Positions 17,926 to 25,726 of a stretch of 64,000 bases of DNA are shown here, one piece after another (the first letter of the stretch is position 1; every line of letters begins with the position of its first letter). The translations under genes were made by a program, and so were the position numbers. Source of the DNA: Microbacterium paraoxydans (GTDB lineage: Bacteria > Actinomycetota > Actinomycetes > Actinomycetales > Microbacteriaceae); assembly GCF_019056515.1 (NCBI RefSeq), contig NZ_CP064873.1:1860001-1924000 (forward strand), given 5' to 3'. The notes under the pieces were generated by a model, which worked only from the letters and a program-made list of their open reading frames with translations, was not told where the DNA came from and made no database searches.

Positions 17926-17943
17926 ACGATTGGCACCAATCGT
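17926..17943. repeat. Perfect dyad just inside attL
   Basis: ACGATTGG at 17926-17933 and CCAATCGT at 17936-17943 are perfect inverted repeats around a central CA. The dyad starts 9 bp from the attachment core and lies inside the predicted viral-form repressor reading frame. An integrase or excisionase binding site is the likeliest role; a hairpin acting on RNA is an alternative. Confidence 0.6.
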
Positions 17944-17970
17944 AAACCTCTTCGCGGGACGGGAGGCATC

Positions 17971-18141
17971 GTGACTCGCATGGTGAACGCCGCGGTCGTC
18001 GCCGCCGCGCTTAGCCAGATGACGGAGGTCGCGATGGATCGGGACAACATGCAGTCCGTGCGTCTCTCGATCTTGAAGCGCCGCATCGTGTCACTCCAGA
18101 ACCACGTCGACGAGCAGTCCGTCGAGGTCGATACACCGTAG
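17971..18141 (+). CDS. Small phage protein between attP and integrase
   Basis: A 56-residue protein from GTG 17971 with an Ala/Val-rich N-terminus and a charged helical C-terminus (Arg-Leu-Ser-Ile-Leu-Lys-Arg-Arg-Ile). No family is recognised. The start matters: GTG 17971 overlaps (GTGA) the stop that the repressor frame would meet at 17972-17974 in the circular attP form, so in the phage genome it would be translationally coupled to the repressor. In the prophage that upstream coding is absent. An upstream extension of the frame to 17851 runs through host DNA and is not credible. Confidence 0.55.
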   Translation: MTRMVNAAVVAAALSQMTEVAMDRDNMQSVRLSILKRRIVSLQNHVDEQSVEVDTP

Positions 18142-18174
18142 CGGCCGCGTGCTCGCGTGAACGACGCGCTCAGC

Positions 18175-18189
18175 GAATCGCCGCGATTC
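18175..18189. repeat. 15-bp dyad upstream of integrase
   Basis: GAATCG and CGATTC flank CCG as a perfect inverted repeat, 93 bp before the integrase start. It could be an arm site or operator for int. Confidence 0.45.
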
Positions 18190-18281
18190 CTGGGCGCGTC
18201 GGTCGTCGCGGGCGTTTTGCAACGCTCCGTACGGTCATCTCACAGGCTCTGGAGGGGGCCTTCCATACCGAGGAGAGACAC

Positions 18282-19160
18282 ATGCACTTCCAGGACATCA
18301 CCGCCCTTGAGATGTTCATCGACTACCAGCGCGCGCAGAACCTCGCCGTGACGACGATCCGCAACCGAAGGAGCATCCTGACGACCTTCGCACGGCGGAC
18401 CGGGACGCTCGTCGAGTGTGACGTGTTCACCCTGCGCCGGTACATCGGCCGCGACGACGCCGTGAGCGCCGGCACCCGCCGCACCGAGCGCGGCGCGCTC
18501 ATCGCGTTCTACACGTTCCTGCAGGACGAGGGCCTGCGGGCTGACAACCCCGCGGCGAAGCTGCCGGTGGTGCGCGTGCCGAAGGGGCAGCCGCGGCCGT
18601 TCACGCCGGAGCAAATCGACGCGATGCTCACGTCGGGCGCGTACGCGAAGACGCGGGCGATGATCCTCCTGGGGTACTACCAGGGCTTCCGTGTCTCGTC
18701 TATCGCTCGCGTGCACGGCCACGACATCGACATCGAGGGGCGCACCATAGCGACGCTCGTCAAGGGCGGCAAGGAGCGACGTCTCCCGCTGCACGAGGTC
18801 ATCGCCGACCTCGCGCTCACGATGCCCCGTGACGGCTACTGGTTCCCGGCTCGCGGCGGGCAGGGTGGCCACATCCGAGCATCGTCCGTAACCGACCTCA
18901 TCACGAAGGCGAAGGTGCGCGCTGGGATCACCGACCCGAAGCTCACGCCGCACTCGCTCCGCCACGCGTTCGGCACAGACCTCGTGGAGCAGGGGGTGGA
19001 CATTCGCGTCGTCCAAGAGCTGCTCGTGCATGAACACCTGTCGACGACGCAGATATACACCGCGGTCAGCGAGCGCCGGAAGCAGGACGGCATCCGCACG
19101 CTCGCCCCGCGCGAGGTGCCCGCTCGGTCCGGGAGGGGTGCCGCTAAGATCGCGGCATGA
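18282..19160 (+). CDS. int: Phage integrase, tyrosine recombinase
   Basis: Catalyses integration at tRNA-Val. The 292 residues hold a SAM-like core-binding domain (about 1-95) and a catalytic domain (about 105-275) with Arg137, Lys164, His224-x-x-Arg227, His250 and nucleophile Tyr259, all at expected spacing. The protein is short and has no obvious arm-binding N-terminal domain, a feature shared with simple integrases. It ends Ala-Ala-Lys-Ile-Ala-Ala, resembling the C-terminal Ala-Ala ssrA-type degron used by ClpXP; tagged integrases occur in integration-dependent immunity phages. A GAGGAGA ribosome site precedes ATG 18282. In the prophage it is cut off from any promoter in the repressor region. 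Confidence 0.96.
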   Translation: MHFQDITALEMFIDYQRAQNLAVTTIRNRRSILTTFARRTGTLVECDVFTLRRYIGRDDAVSAGTRRTERGALIAFYTFLQDEGLRADNPAAKLPVVRVPKGQPRPFTPEQIDAMLTSGAYAKTRAMILLGYYQGFRVSSIARVHGHDIDIEGRTIATLVKGGKERRLPLHEVIADLALTMPRDGYWFPARGGQGGHIRASSVTDLITKAKVRAGITDPKLTPHSLRHAFGTDLVEQGVDIRVVQELLVHEHLSTTQIYTAVSERRKQDGIRTLAPREVPARSGRGAAKIAA

Positions 19161-19405
19161 CGAAGCAGACCCGGATCATCGTGATTGTCGGCTCGGCCGT
19201 GGCCGCGCTACTCGTCGCCGCGATCATCGTGGGCGCCGTCATCCTCAACACGCTGCGTCAGCAAGCGGAGAACGATGCCTATCAGGAGTGCATGGCGCGT
19301 CACGGGTACGCGGCGGACGCTCCTCCGCCTGCCGCGGGTGAGGCCGATCAGGACGCTTTCCTGAGAGACATCACCGCGGCGGCGGAGGAGTGCTACCAGC
19401 GTTAG
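19157..19405 (+). CDS. Small single-span membrane protein after integrase
   Basis: An 82-residue protein whose ATG overlaps the integrase stop (ATGA), so it is translated with int. One strong membrane helix at about 7-30 follows a basic N-terminus, then a polar tail with two Cys residues (Glu-Cys-Met and Glu-Glu-Cys-Tyr), as in secreted or lipoprotein-like small phage proteins. As a plus-strand gene at the lysogeny end it could be a lysogenic-conversion or exclusion protein; that is inference from position only. Confidence 0.7.
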   Translation: MTKQTRIIVIVGSAVAALLVAAIIVGAVILNTLRQQAENDAYQECMARHGYAADAPPPAAGEADQDAFLRDITAAAEECYQR

Positions 19406-19420
19406 CTTGAAGGTGGTCGG

Positions 19421-19687
19421 CTAGCGCGGGGTGTTCTTCGCGGCTAGGGCGAGCCCGCCGATCGCGAGGAATGCGGCGACGACGTTGAGGACGTGGGCGC
19501 CGATCTCCGTGGAGAACACACCGAGCACCACCAGTAGCGGCACCAGGGCCGCGATGATGCCGTACAGCCACGCCCGGACGGCGGGAGAGGGCACCCAACG
19601 GTTCGGGGTGAGCGTTGCGCGTTCCTTCGCCTCAGCGCGGGATCGCGGAACGTCGCCGAATGCGGTGCGCAGATTGTCGTTGCTCAT
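19421..19687 (-). CDS. Putative holin
   Basis: An 88-residue protein with a polar, charged N-terminal third and two membrane helices: about 45-64 (Trp-Leu-Tyr-Gly-Ile-Ile-Ala-Ala-Leu-Val) and about 68-86 (Asn-Val-Val-Ala-Ala-Phe-Leu-Ala-Ile-Gly). It ends shortly after, which is class II holin-like topology. It lies in the lysis cassette, downstream of the endolysin and another small membrane protein. A GGAAG ribosome site supports ATG 19687. Confidence 0.7.
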   Translation of the reverse strand: MSNDNLRTAFGDVPRSRAEAKERATLTPNRWVPSPAVRAWLYGIIAALVPLLVVLGVFSTEIGAHVLNVVAAFLAIGGLALAAKNTPR

Positions 19688-19698
19688 TGTGCTTCCTT

Positions 19699-19977
19699 TC
19701 ATGGGGTGATGATGTTCCAGAGGGCGACTCCGGCGCTGACGAGCAACGCGAGGACGCCCATCACGCGGCCCCACTGTGCGGCGCTGTCCTCTTCGAGGTC
19801 GAGGAGTCGTTCGTCGTGTCGGGCGATGGTCTTGCCCTTCTCGTTCAGCCGGCCCTCGTGCTGCTTGATGGTGTCCTCGTGCTGGTCGAGGCGCTGGTCG
19901 TGGCGGGCGAGTGTCGCGGTGAGCATGCCCTTGATCTCGGCGACGCTGATGCGGAGGTCGTTGTCGCTCTCGCTCAC
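19699..19977 (-). CDS. Small coiled-coil membrane protein of the lysis cassette
   Basis: A 92-residue protein. An amphipathic coiled coil (about 8-65) carries repeated Arg-His-Asp-Glu/Gln-Arg-Leu units, followed by one C-terminal membrane span (about 72-90). This is the make-up of phage proteins annotated as hemolysin XhlA-like or as second holins/pinholins. GTG 19977 overlaps the endolysin stop (GTGA). Together with the neighbouring two-span protein it may form a two-component holin. Confidence 0.7.
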   Translation of the reverse strand: MSESDNDLRISVAEIKGMLTATLARHDQRLDQHEDTIKQHEGRLNEKGKTIARHDERLLDLEEDSAAQWGRVMGVLALLVSAGVALWNIITP

Positions 19978-20678
19978 TCCTCCTTCACCGCCTCGCCAAG
20001 CGCGGCGCTGATCTTCTGGTCGAGCTCGTCGAGCCGCCGGCGCGTGCTGCCGCCCGCTCCTGGTGCGTTGCTGCCGCCCTCCGCGACCTTGAGCCAGTCC
20101 AGGTCCTGGCGGACGGTGGTCTTGCGGGCTGTCGAGCCGCCGACCTGGTTCTTTACGTGCAGAGCGTCCGCCGCGGCGGCCTCCGCTGCTGCCTGAGCGG
20201 CCTTGGCGGCGTCCACTGCTGAGCGGAGTAGCGCGCGGGCTTCGTCGTCGAACATGTCGTCTTCCTCCTGGTGTGCGGGTGTTGGGTAGCTGATGGGCTG
20301 GTCGAAGATGTGGTCTGTCCAGCCGAGGTAGGGGCGGTTGATCTGGCGCTGTCGCTCGTCGATGGTGCAGACGCCGACGACTCCGAAGCGCGGATAGTCG
20401 GTCGCGACGACGCGACCATCGCCGAGGCTGATGACGACGTCGCCGGCGGCGGACCCGGGGCGGGCTCCGAACCACACGGGCACGCCGGGCGGTGGGTTCC
20501 GGTCGCCGTGGTGGCCTTCGGTGCGCTCCCACGCCTGCAGGGCCGTGTAGGCGGATCGGCCGGTGGATGCGCCGTGTGCCTTGTATGCCTGCCACACGTA
20601 GTGCAGGCATGCGCCGTGGTGTCGGAGGGTGCCGAAGTTGAGCAGCGTCTGCGCCGCTGCGGTGCCGTCAACGCTCAT
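19974..20678 (-). CDS. Putative endolysin, NlpC/P60-CHAP-like
   Basis: A 234-residue protein. The N-terminal region has a Cys at residue 24 in Gly-Ala-Cys-Leu-His-Tyr-Val-Trp, the placement of a CHAP/NlpC nucleophile, followed by Pro-Val-Trp-Phe-Gly and Ala-Ala-Gly-Asp-Val-Val-Ile-Ser-Leu-Gly-Asp-Gly. In CHAP enzymes a His normally follows the Gly of this last motif; here it is Asp80, so the catalytic pair is not certain. The C-terminal third (after about 135) is an Ala/Lys-rich helical region and may bind wall or partner. Its position before the holin genes supports a lysis role. Confidence 0.65.
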   Translation of the reverse strand: MSVDGTAAAQTLLNFGTLRHHGACLHYVWQAYKAHGASTGRSAYTALQAWERTEGHHGDRNPPPGVPVWFGARPGSAAGDVVISLGDGRVVATDYPRFGVVGVCTIDERQRQINRPYLGWTDHIFDQPISYPTPAHQEEDDMFDDEARALLRSAVDAAKAAQAAAEAAAADALHVKNQVGGSTARKTTVRQDLDWLKVAEGGSNAPGAGGSTRRRLDELDQKISAALGEAVKEE

Positions 20679-21474
20679 CGGGGGCCTCCAGTGCGTCGAG
20701 GCGCTGCGCGAGGAGGTCGACCGCCTGGTGGAGCTGCGCGTTCTGAGCGATGAGGAGCGCGATGAAGTCGATGCTGTCGGGCACCAGTTCGCCGTCGTGC
20801 TCGGCGTAGACGACGAACGGCTGCAGGTCGTCGGACTCGGCGAGGCGTTCGGCGATCCATCCGTACTTCCATGAGCCGTCCCCGGTGCGCATCTGGAAGC
20901 GGTGCAGGTCGGGGAAGATGTCGCCGAGGCTGGCGGGGTCTATCGCGCTGATGTACTTCTTGTACCGTTCCGACGACGCACCGCGCGAGAGCCGGCCGTC
21001 GCCGTTGATGTACGCGACGGCGTAGCTGACGGTGGCGGGGGCCGCGGCGGGCACGATGAGATGAGCGCCGTCGAGTCCGAGGTTGCCGGTCATGGTGTCG
21101 CCGGTCTTCTTGACGAGACCGGACGTGTCGATTCCGACGCCCGCGACGGCCTGATCGACGTACAGCTTCGGTGCGTACTCGCCATTGGTGGACGGCATCG
21201 GGCCGGTGAGTGACCCGTTCGACCAGCGCCGGGCGACGGCGCCGCCTGTGGGGCTGGTCTCGGCGTCCAGGGTCGCGGCGCTACCGAGCCCGAGGTTGGA
21301 TCGCACCTGCGCGGTCGTGGGTGCGGTGGTGCCCTTGACGCCGGCCCACACGCGGTTGAAGAACCGGGCGATGTAGTCGCGGGTCGTGTTGTCCTCGTCG
21401 TCGAGCGTGTTCGCGAGCGCTGCGCCGTTCACGAGCGCCATGCCCGCGGCGAGAGCGTCGTCTCCGGTAGCCAT
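20668..21474 (-). CDS. Tail fibre/spike protein with S74 intramolecular chaperone domain
   Basis: A 268-residue protein that ends in a peptidase S74-like auto-processing chaperone. Ser167/Ser168 and Lys172/Lys173 in Ser-Ser-Glu-Arg-Tyr-Lys-Lys-Tyr-Ile sit five apart, as in the Ser-Lys cleavage dyad. The typical Tyr-Gly-Trp-Ile-Ala-Glu-Arg-Leu and a terminal coiled coil (Gln-Asn-Ala-Gln-Leu) follow. The N-terminal half is Gly/Thr-rich with fibre-like repeats (Lys-Thr-Gly-Asp-Thr-Met-Thr-Gly-Asn-Leu). It probably trimerises and is cut after folding. It overlaps the endolysin start by 11 bases. Confidence 0.8.
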   Translation of the reverse strand: MATGDDALAAGMALVNGAALANTLDDEDNTTRDYIARFFNRVWAGVKGTTAPTTAQVRSNLGLGSAATLDAETSPTGGAVARRWSNGSLTGPMPSTNGEYAPKLYVDQAVAGVGIDTSGLVKKTGDTMTGNLGLDGAHLIVPAAAPATVSYAVAYINGDGRLSRGASSERYKKYISAIDPASLGDIFPDLHRFQMRTGDGSWKYGWIAERLAESDDLQPFVVYAEHDGELVPDSIDFIALLIAQNAQLHQAVDLLAQRLDALEAPDER

Positions 21475-21486
21475 GTGCTTCCTCCC

Positions 21487-23187
21487 TTACAGGTCGTTGA
21501 TGGTGCCCGTCAGGGCGTTGATGGTGCCGGCGAGCAGGTCGATGCTCCCGGCCGGGACGAGAGTGGTTCGCGACTGGATGGTGAGGGTGTCGTCGCCGAG
21601 GTTGAATGTGACCGCGCCGATGGTGCCCTTGAGGGTGGAACCGTCCTCGCGGGCGATGCTGAGCAGCTGCTCCGCCCGTTCGGTCCACAGCGGGATACCG
21701 GCGACCGTCGTCACCCGGCCGCGGTCCTGCGCCCGCCGCACCATGGCTTCCGCCCGCCCGGGTCCAGGCCACGGGTCGGTCAGCTCGACAGAGGCGACCT
21801 TGCGGGGCGTCGGAGTGAGGGCGAAGGTGTCGCGGCGGACCCGGTAGATGCCGTCGCGCCCCGTCCACCGGTACGTATAGACCGCGGCGTCGAACCATCC
21901 ATCGTCCGTGTCGATGCTGATCTCGTCCTCAAGGCGCGTGAGGTTGACACCCCACCGCCACGCCGACGAGCCCGCGGCCTGATACTTGGCATCGCGGAGT
22001 GTCCAACCACGCTCTTCGTCGCACACGAGGCGGAGGCCGTTGGCCTTAAGGAGCGGGGCGAGGAAGTCGAGCACGGACTGTCCCGGTTGCCACACTAGGG
22101 CGTCCGGGTCGCGCTCGATGGTCGGTTCGCGGTGCGAAGTGGACAGGTTCGCGTCGCCGGTCCAGGTGTAGGCATAGATCGCGTCATTGATGGTGTACCC
22201 GTCGAAGTACGGCGCGAGCTCGTCCGACTGGACAAGCTGCCAGCATGTCGCCTCTACCGTCGATCCGGCTGCGAGCGGACCGGCCACGCGCATGATGAGC
22301 CGCGCCTGTGTCGCGCCGCTGGGAGCCTTGACGTTTTCGAGGGTGAGCCACGCCCATGGCGAGGAACCGGCCCCGGGGTCGCTCATGGTGACCGTTGGGC
22401 CGGCCACTTCGCCGAGCGGGTTGCCGTCCTTGTCCAGCCAGAAAATGCGAGCCCACGCCGAGCGGACGGCGGCGCCGCCGCCAGCGATGGAGAACCGGCC
22501 GGCGACGCGGAAGCTGTAGACCTCGCCAGGGCGGACGCTGGCGGTCTTGCGCCACTCCGCCCACGTCGATGCGACCGCGGTCAGGGTGGCGGTCGCGCAG
22601 GTGGTCGTACCGGTGCCGAGCACGCTGCTGATCCCGGTCGTGTTCGCCAGGGTGGCCGTAGCGCCACCGAACGCTACCGATGTCGTGGTTGTCGATCTCG
22701 GGTCTATCGCGAGGTTGTCGAGCGCCCACTGTGCGGTCACGTTCGCGTCGGTGGTTCCCGCGGCGAGGGATGCCCCGATCTTCCCGAGCACGTAGTTGCA
22801 CACCGCGCGCAGTGACGCCTCATGAGCGCGAGGAGCGCGGTCCTGAGTCAGGGGCGCGTAGTCCGCTGCGAGGGCCTCATCGCTCGCGAGGGTGACCGTC
22901 GCGGTGCCCGTCGCATGGTCGGGCACGACCCGCCGTACAGCGAGGTTGAAGACCCGAGGGGCGTCGTCGTCGCGCCGCGCTTCGATCACCACGCGCCGGC
23001 CGGCGCGCGGGTCGATCCGGTCGAGGAGTGCCGCGTCGGCGGTGATGGTGATCGTCGCCTGGACGTGTGGGATGCGCGAGGCGTCGAGAGACACATCACC
23101 GGGGTTGTCGAGGTCGAGCGCGAGCGGCACGTCGCCTGCAGGGTCCAGCAGCCGCGCGGCGTAGGTGTGAGTGGAGGCGACGGTCAC
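21487..23187 (-). CDS. Minor tail protein (baseplate-like)
   Basis: A 566-residue protein, Thr/Val/Asp-rich and beta-sheet-like, with many Trp residues. An N-terminal part resembles the antigen-type tail-tip proteins of siphoviruses. A central carbohydrate-binding-module-like section (about 240-350, Gly-Ser-Thr-Val-Glu-Ala-Thr-Cys-Trp-Gln-Leu) suggests host-surface contact. The family is not firmly identified; placement between the distal-tail-like and fibre genes supports the call. GTG 23187 overlaps the previous stop (GTGA), overruling the Arg-rich upstream extension. Confidence 0.7.
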   Translation of the reverse strand: MTVASTHTYAARLLDPAGDVPLALDLDNPGDVSLDASRIPHVQATITITADAALLDRIDPRAGRRVVIEARRDDDAPRVFNLAVRRVVPDHATGTATVTLASDEALAADYAPLTQDRAPRAHEASLRAVCNYVLGKIGASLAAGTTDANVTAQWALDNLAIDPRSTTTTSVAFGGATATLANTTGISSVLGTGTTTCATATLTAVASTWAEWRKTASVRPGEVYSFRVAGRFSIAGGGAAVRSAWARIFWLDKDGNPLGEVAGPTVTMSDPGAGSSPWAWLTLENVKAPSGATQARLIMRVAGPLAAGSTVEATCWQLVQSDELAPYFDGYTINDAIYAYTWTGDANLSTSHREPTIERDPDALVWQPGQSVLDFLAPLLKANGLRLVCDEERGWTLRDAKYQAAGSSAWRWGVNLTRLEDEISIDTDDGWFDAAVYTYRWTGRDGIYRVRRDTFALTPTPRKVASVELTDPWPGPGRAEAMVRRAQDRGRVTTVAGIPLWTERAEQLLSIAREDGSTLKGTIGAVTFNLGDDTLTIQSRTTLVPAGSIDLLAGTINALTGTINDL

Positions 23188-23552
23188 GGGAGCACCTCGC
23201 GGAAGGGAACGTCGAGCAGCCACACCTTGCGCGTCTCGTCGTCGAGGCGTGGCGTCAGTTCGCCCGGACCGACGACGAACGCCATGCCGACCTCCGGCAG
23301 GTCGGGGTCGTCGTATGTGAACACTTCTCCGCGCACCAGGACGGCGGCGGCCGCCCACGCTGCCGCCCGATCCGCGAACACGAGCGGCAGGGTGCCTGCA
23401 CGCATGCCGGCGGGGCGGAAGGTTACGTCGGGGTCGGGGCGTCCGAGGATGTCGTGGACGAGCGTCCGCGTGGGGATGCTCGCCGAATACCCGTCCTGGA
23501 TCGTCGGGGTGATGACGCCGTTCGCGTGTGTGATCGTGGTCACTTGTCCCAC
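23184..23552 (-). CDS. Small minor tail protein downstream of tape measure
   Basis: A 122-residue protein starting Met-Gly-Gln-Val-Thr-Thr-Ile-Thr, beta-rich, with Phe-Thr-Tyr-Asp-Asp-Pro-Asp in the middle. Its position directly after the tape measure is that of the distal tail protein in siphoviruses, although it is shorter than usual. It overlaps the tape measure stop by 13 bases and the next gene by 4. Confidence 0.65.
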   Translation of the reverse strand: MGQVTTITHANGVITPTIQDGYSASIPTRTLVHDILGRPDPDVTFRPAGMRAGTLPLVFADRAAAWAAAAVLVRGEVFTYDDPDLPEVGMAFVVGPGELTPRLDDETRKVWLLDVPFREVLP

Positions 23553-24820
23553 CCCATATGGTTCGCGAACCCGGCGTTGAGGCGCGCTGTAACGGTCATG
23601 GTGCGAGGTCGCGTGAGGGCGTCGAGGTCGACGCGCACCTTGTCGAGCCCCGTCACCTGCGCATTGAAGGTGGTGGTGTGGGAGTCGGGCACGGCGTTGA
23701 TGTCACCCTCCACACGCTTGATGTCTTCGGTGGCTCGCTGGGTCGCGGCGTTGATAGCGACTTCTGTCTCGTCAGGGAGCCGGTAGATCGCATTTCCGAC
23801 CTCATCGACTTCACCCGTGGCAACGCCCGCCGTGGTCGCGAACTCGTAAAGCGCGCGCTCGTTGAGCCGTACGGCGTCGGAACCGCTGAGGTATCCCTCC
23901 TCGGTAGCCTTGAGCACGGCCTCCAGTTCCCGCACGCGACCGGACGTGACGGAGGTCGTCATGCCGTTGCTTGCGAAAGCCTCGGTCAGCCGGTCGAGCT
24001 TGTCCCCACCGGACGCCAGAGCGTCGATGACGTCCACCCGATCCCATTCCGAGACGTTCGCGAGGTCCAATACCTGCTTGTACTTCTCGGTCTCGCTCGT
24101 CCAGGCGGCGATGCGCTCCGTGTACCCGGCTGCCGAGAGAGCGCCCGCAACGTCGTACGCGAGACCGAACGCGGACTCGCGAGCCTCGTCCGCGGCCTCC
24201 TGCACTTCGTTGAAGTGATTGACCATGACGCCCGCCGCTGCTGCGACGGCGAGGCCCGCGGCCGCGCCAGCAGGACCGAAGTCGGCGAAGGCGTTGGCAG
24301 CGACTTCTTGGCCCAGCTCGGCGATGGACTCGAAGGAACCGTCGAAGCTCGCCGCCGTCTCGCGAGCGGACTGCATCGCCTCATCTTTGAGGCCCTTGAC
24401 GCCTTCCTCGGCCTTCTGGAAGCCGCGGGCGCTGGAGTCGCCGATGTCGTCGAATGCGTCCTCAGAGCGACGCTGCACGTCCCGGAGCGAGTCTTCGATC
24501 CCGTCGAGAGCACGCTCGCCGTCGCGGCCCGCGTCCTTGAGTCCGTCGCCGACACCCTCGACCGCGCGTTCCGCCTGCCGCGCGGAAAGGCCCATGCCGC
24601 GCAGAGCGTCCTTGATGTCGTCGTCGGACTTGCCCGCCTTGCGAGACGCCTCCACGAGCTTGGACGCGAACGAATCGACGGGCCCGCCCGCGCGCGAGGA
24701 CTCGGCGCCCACGCCGTCGACCGCGGCCTCCAGGTCGGAGAGGGCCTTCTGGCCGTCCTTCGCGCCCTTCGCGACGCCGGATGCGTTGAGGCCGATGTCG
24801 ATTTCGAATCGCTTGCTCAT
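23540..24820 (-). CDS. Tape measure protein (short)
   Basis: A 426-residue, strongly helical protein rich in Ala, Glu, Asp and Lys, with a long heptad-rich first half. A hydrophobic Gly/Ala-rich segment follows at about 175-205 (Phe-Gly-Pro-Ala-Gly-Ala-Ala-Ala-Gly-Leu), typical of tape measure proteins. Tape measure length sets tail length; at about 0.15 nm per residue this suggests a tail near 60-65 nm, short for a siphovirus. ATG 24820 opens with Met-Ser-Lys-Arg-Phe-Glu-Ile-Asp-Ile-Gly-Leu, typical of these proteins, and overlaps the preceding stop. Confidence 0.82.
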   Translation of the reverse strand: MSKRFEIDIGLNASGVAKGAKDGQKALSDLEAAVDGVGAESSRAGGPVDSFASKLVEASRKAGKSDDDIKDALRGMGLSARQAERAVEGVGDGLKDAGRDGERALDGIEDSLRDVQRRSEDAFDDIGDSSARGFQKAEEGVKGLKDEAMQSARETAASFDGSFESIAELGQEVAANAFADFGPAGAAAGLAVAAAAGVMVNHFNEVQEAADEARESAFGLAYDVAGALSAAGYTERIAAWTSETEKYKQVLDLANVSEWDRVDVIDALASGGDKLDRLTEAFASNGMTTSVTSGRVRELEAVLKATEEGYLSGSDAVRLNERALYEFATTAGVATGEVDEVGNAIYRLPDETEVAINAATQRATEDIKRVEGDINAVPDSHTTTFNAQVTGLDKVRVDLDALTRPRTMTVTARLNAGFANHMGWDK

Positions 24821-25287
24821 GCTCCTGTGGCTTTCTCGATGGTTTCGGCGACCGTCCGGTAGGCGGTCTGTGCGTAGAGGGACCAGGCCCGCGGGATGAA
24901 CTCGCGGAGCGCTGGATAGACGACTCGGCCGGCCTTGGCGTAGTGCCAGAACTGGCGTTGCGTTCGTCGGGTAACCGAGCCGCGGCGGGTCTGATAGGTC
25001 GCGTAGTCCTCGCGGTACGCGCCGAACTCGGTCTCGCGGGGGAACTTGCCATTCGCCCCGGCGATGAGCTTCGCGCCACGGTCGGAGACGTAAACGGTGG
25101 ACGGGCCCACGAGGCGCTTGTGGAAGATCGCCTCGCCAGGAGCTTTCTCGGCCAGGACCTTCCGCCACTCCGGGACGATGACCGCCTTCGTCTGCGCGCG
25201 GGCTTCCCTCGCGACCTCACGCGGGATGGTGGCCATGACCTGCACGAGCGCGGTCAGCGTGGGGCTGCGCCGCACGTCGAGCTGCAT
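24817..25287 (-). CDS. Phage tail-region protein between major tail and tape measure
   Basis: A 156-residue basic protein with an N-terminal helix (Leu-Thr-Ala-Leu-Val-Gln-Val-Met), then Tyr/Arg-rich segments such as Arg-Glu-Asp-Tyr-Ala-Thr-Tyr-Gln-Thr-Arg-Arg. No family is firmly recognised. It occupies the slot where siphoviruses carry tail assembly chaperones, but it resembles HK97 gp10-like completion proteins at least as well. Its stop overlaps the tape measure start by 4 bases. ATG 25287 is used because upstream residues are Cys/Ser/Arg-rich shadow. Confidence 0.6.
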   Translation of the reverse strand: MQLDVRRSPTLTALVQVMATIPREVAREARAQTKAVIVPEWRKVLAEKAPGEAIFHKRLVGPSTVYVSDRGAKLIAGANGKFPRETEFGAYREDYATYQTRRGSVTRRTQRQFWHYAKAGRVVYPALREFIPRAWSLYAQTAYRTVAETIEKATGA

Positions 25288-25300
25288 GGCCACCACCCGC

Positions 25301-25720
25301 TTACGCGCCGGAGCCCACGGGCACCGGGCGCGGACGACCCTGCACGCCGTGGGACACCGAGGATGTAGCCACGGTGTTGACCTGCCCACCGATGGAGCCG
25401 GGCGCGATGAACACGTCGACCTCCCACCCGAGGCCGCCGCGCTTCGGCTCGAACAGGAGAGTGACCATCTCACCCTCGTGCTCGAACAGGAACATCGAGA
25501 GCGAGTCCGGCGTCTCCCAGTCCTGCGCGTAATCGAGCTGCGTCGCCCACACCGTCGAGGTCGGGAAATTGTAGGTCGCGTCCGGGCTGAGTCCGTTGAA
25601 GGTCACCGTGCCCGTCGTCGGGGTGATGGTCACACCCGAGATCGCCTTCTCGAAGTCGAAGGTCGCGGCACGGACGAGACAGTCGCGGAGGACGATGGGC
25701 TTGGCATCGATCTGAGGCAT
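25301..25720 (-). CDS. Major tail (tube) protein
   Basis: A 139-residue beta-rich protein, the usual size for siphovirus tube proteins. It opens Met-Pro-Gln-Ile-Asp-Ala-Lys-Pro-Ile-Val-Leu-Arg-Asp-Cys, has Phe-Glu-His-Glu-Gly-Glu in the middle, and a Gly/Ser/Pro-rich end. Gene order (connector, terminator, tube, then tape measure) supports the call more than any single motif. Confidence 0.75.
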   Translation of the reverse strand: MPQIDAKPIVLRDCLVRAATFDFEKAISGVTITPTTGTVTFNGLSPDATYNFPTSTVWATQLDYAQDWETPDSLSMFLFEHEGEMVTLLFEPKRGGLGWEVDVFIAPGSIGGQVNTVATSSVSHGVQGRPRPVPVGSGA

Positions 25721-25726
25721 GGTTAT

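Noticed and set aside
17703..17945. Frames through attL ending in sequences like Ser-Asn-Arg-Arg-His-Pro-Arg-Trp.
   Set aside because: Reading of tRNA remnant and host DNA; typical false C-termini at tRNA att sites. Only the repressor frame at attR, which has an HTH domain and a promoter, was kept.
24817..25300. Search for a tail assembly chaperone programmed frameshift before the tape measure.
   Set aside because: No overlapping second frame with chaperone-like coding was seen; the gene there is a single complete frame.
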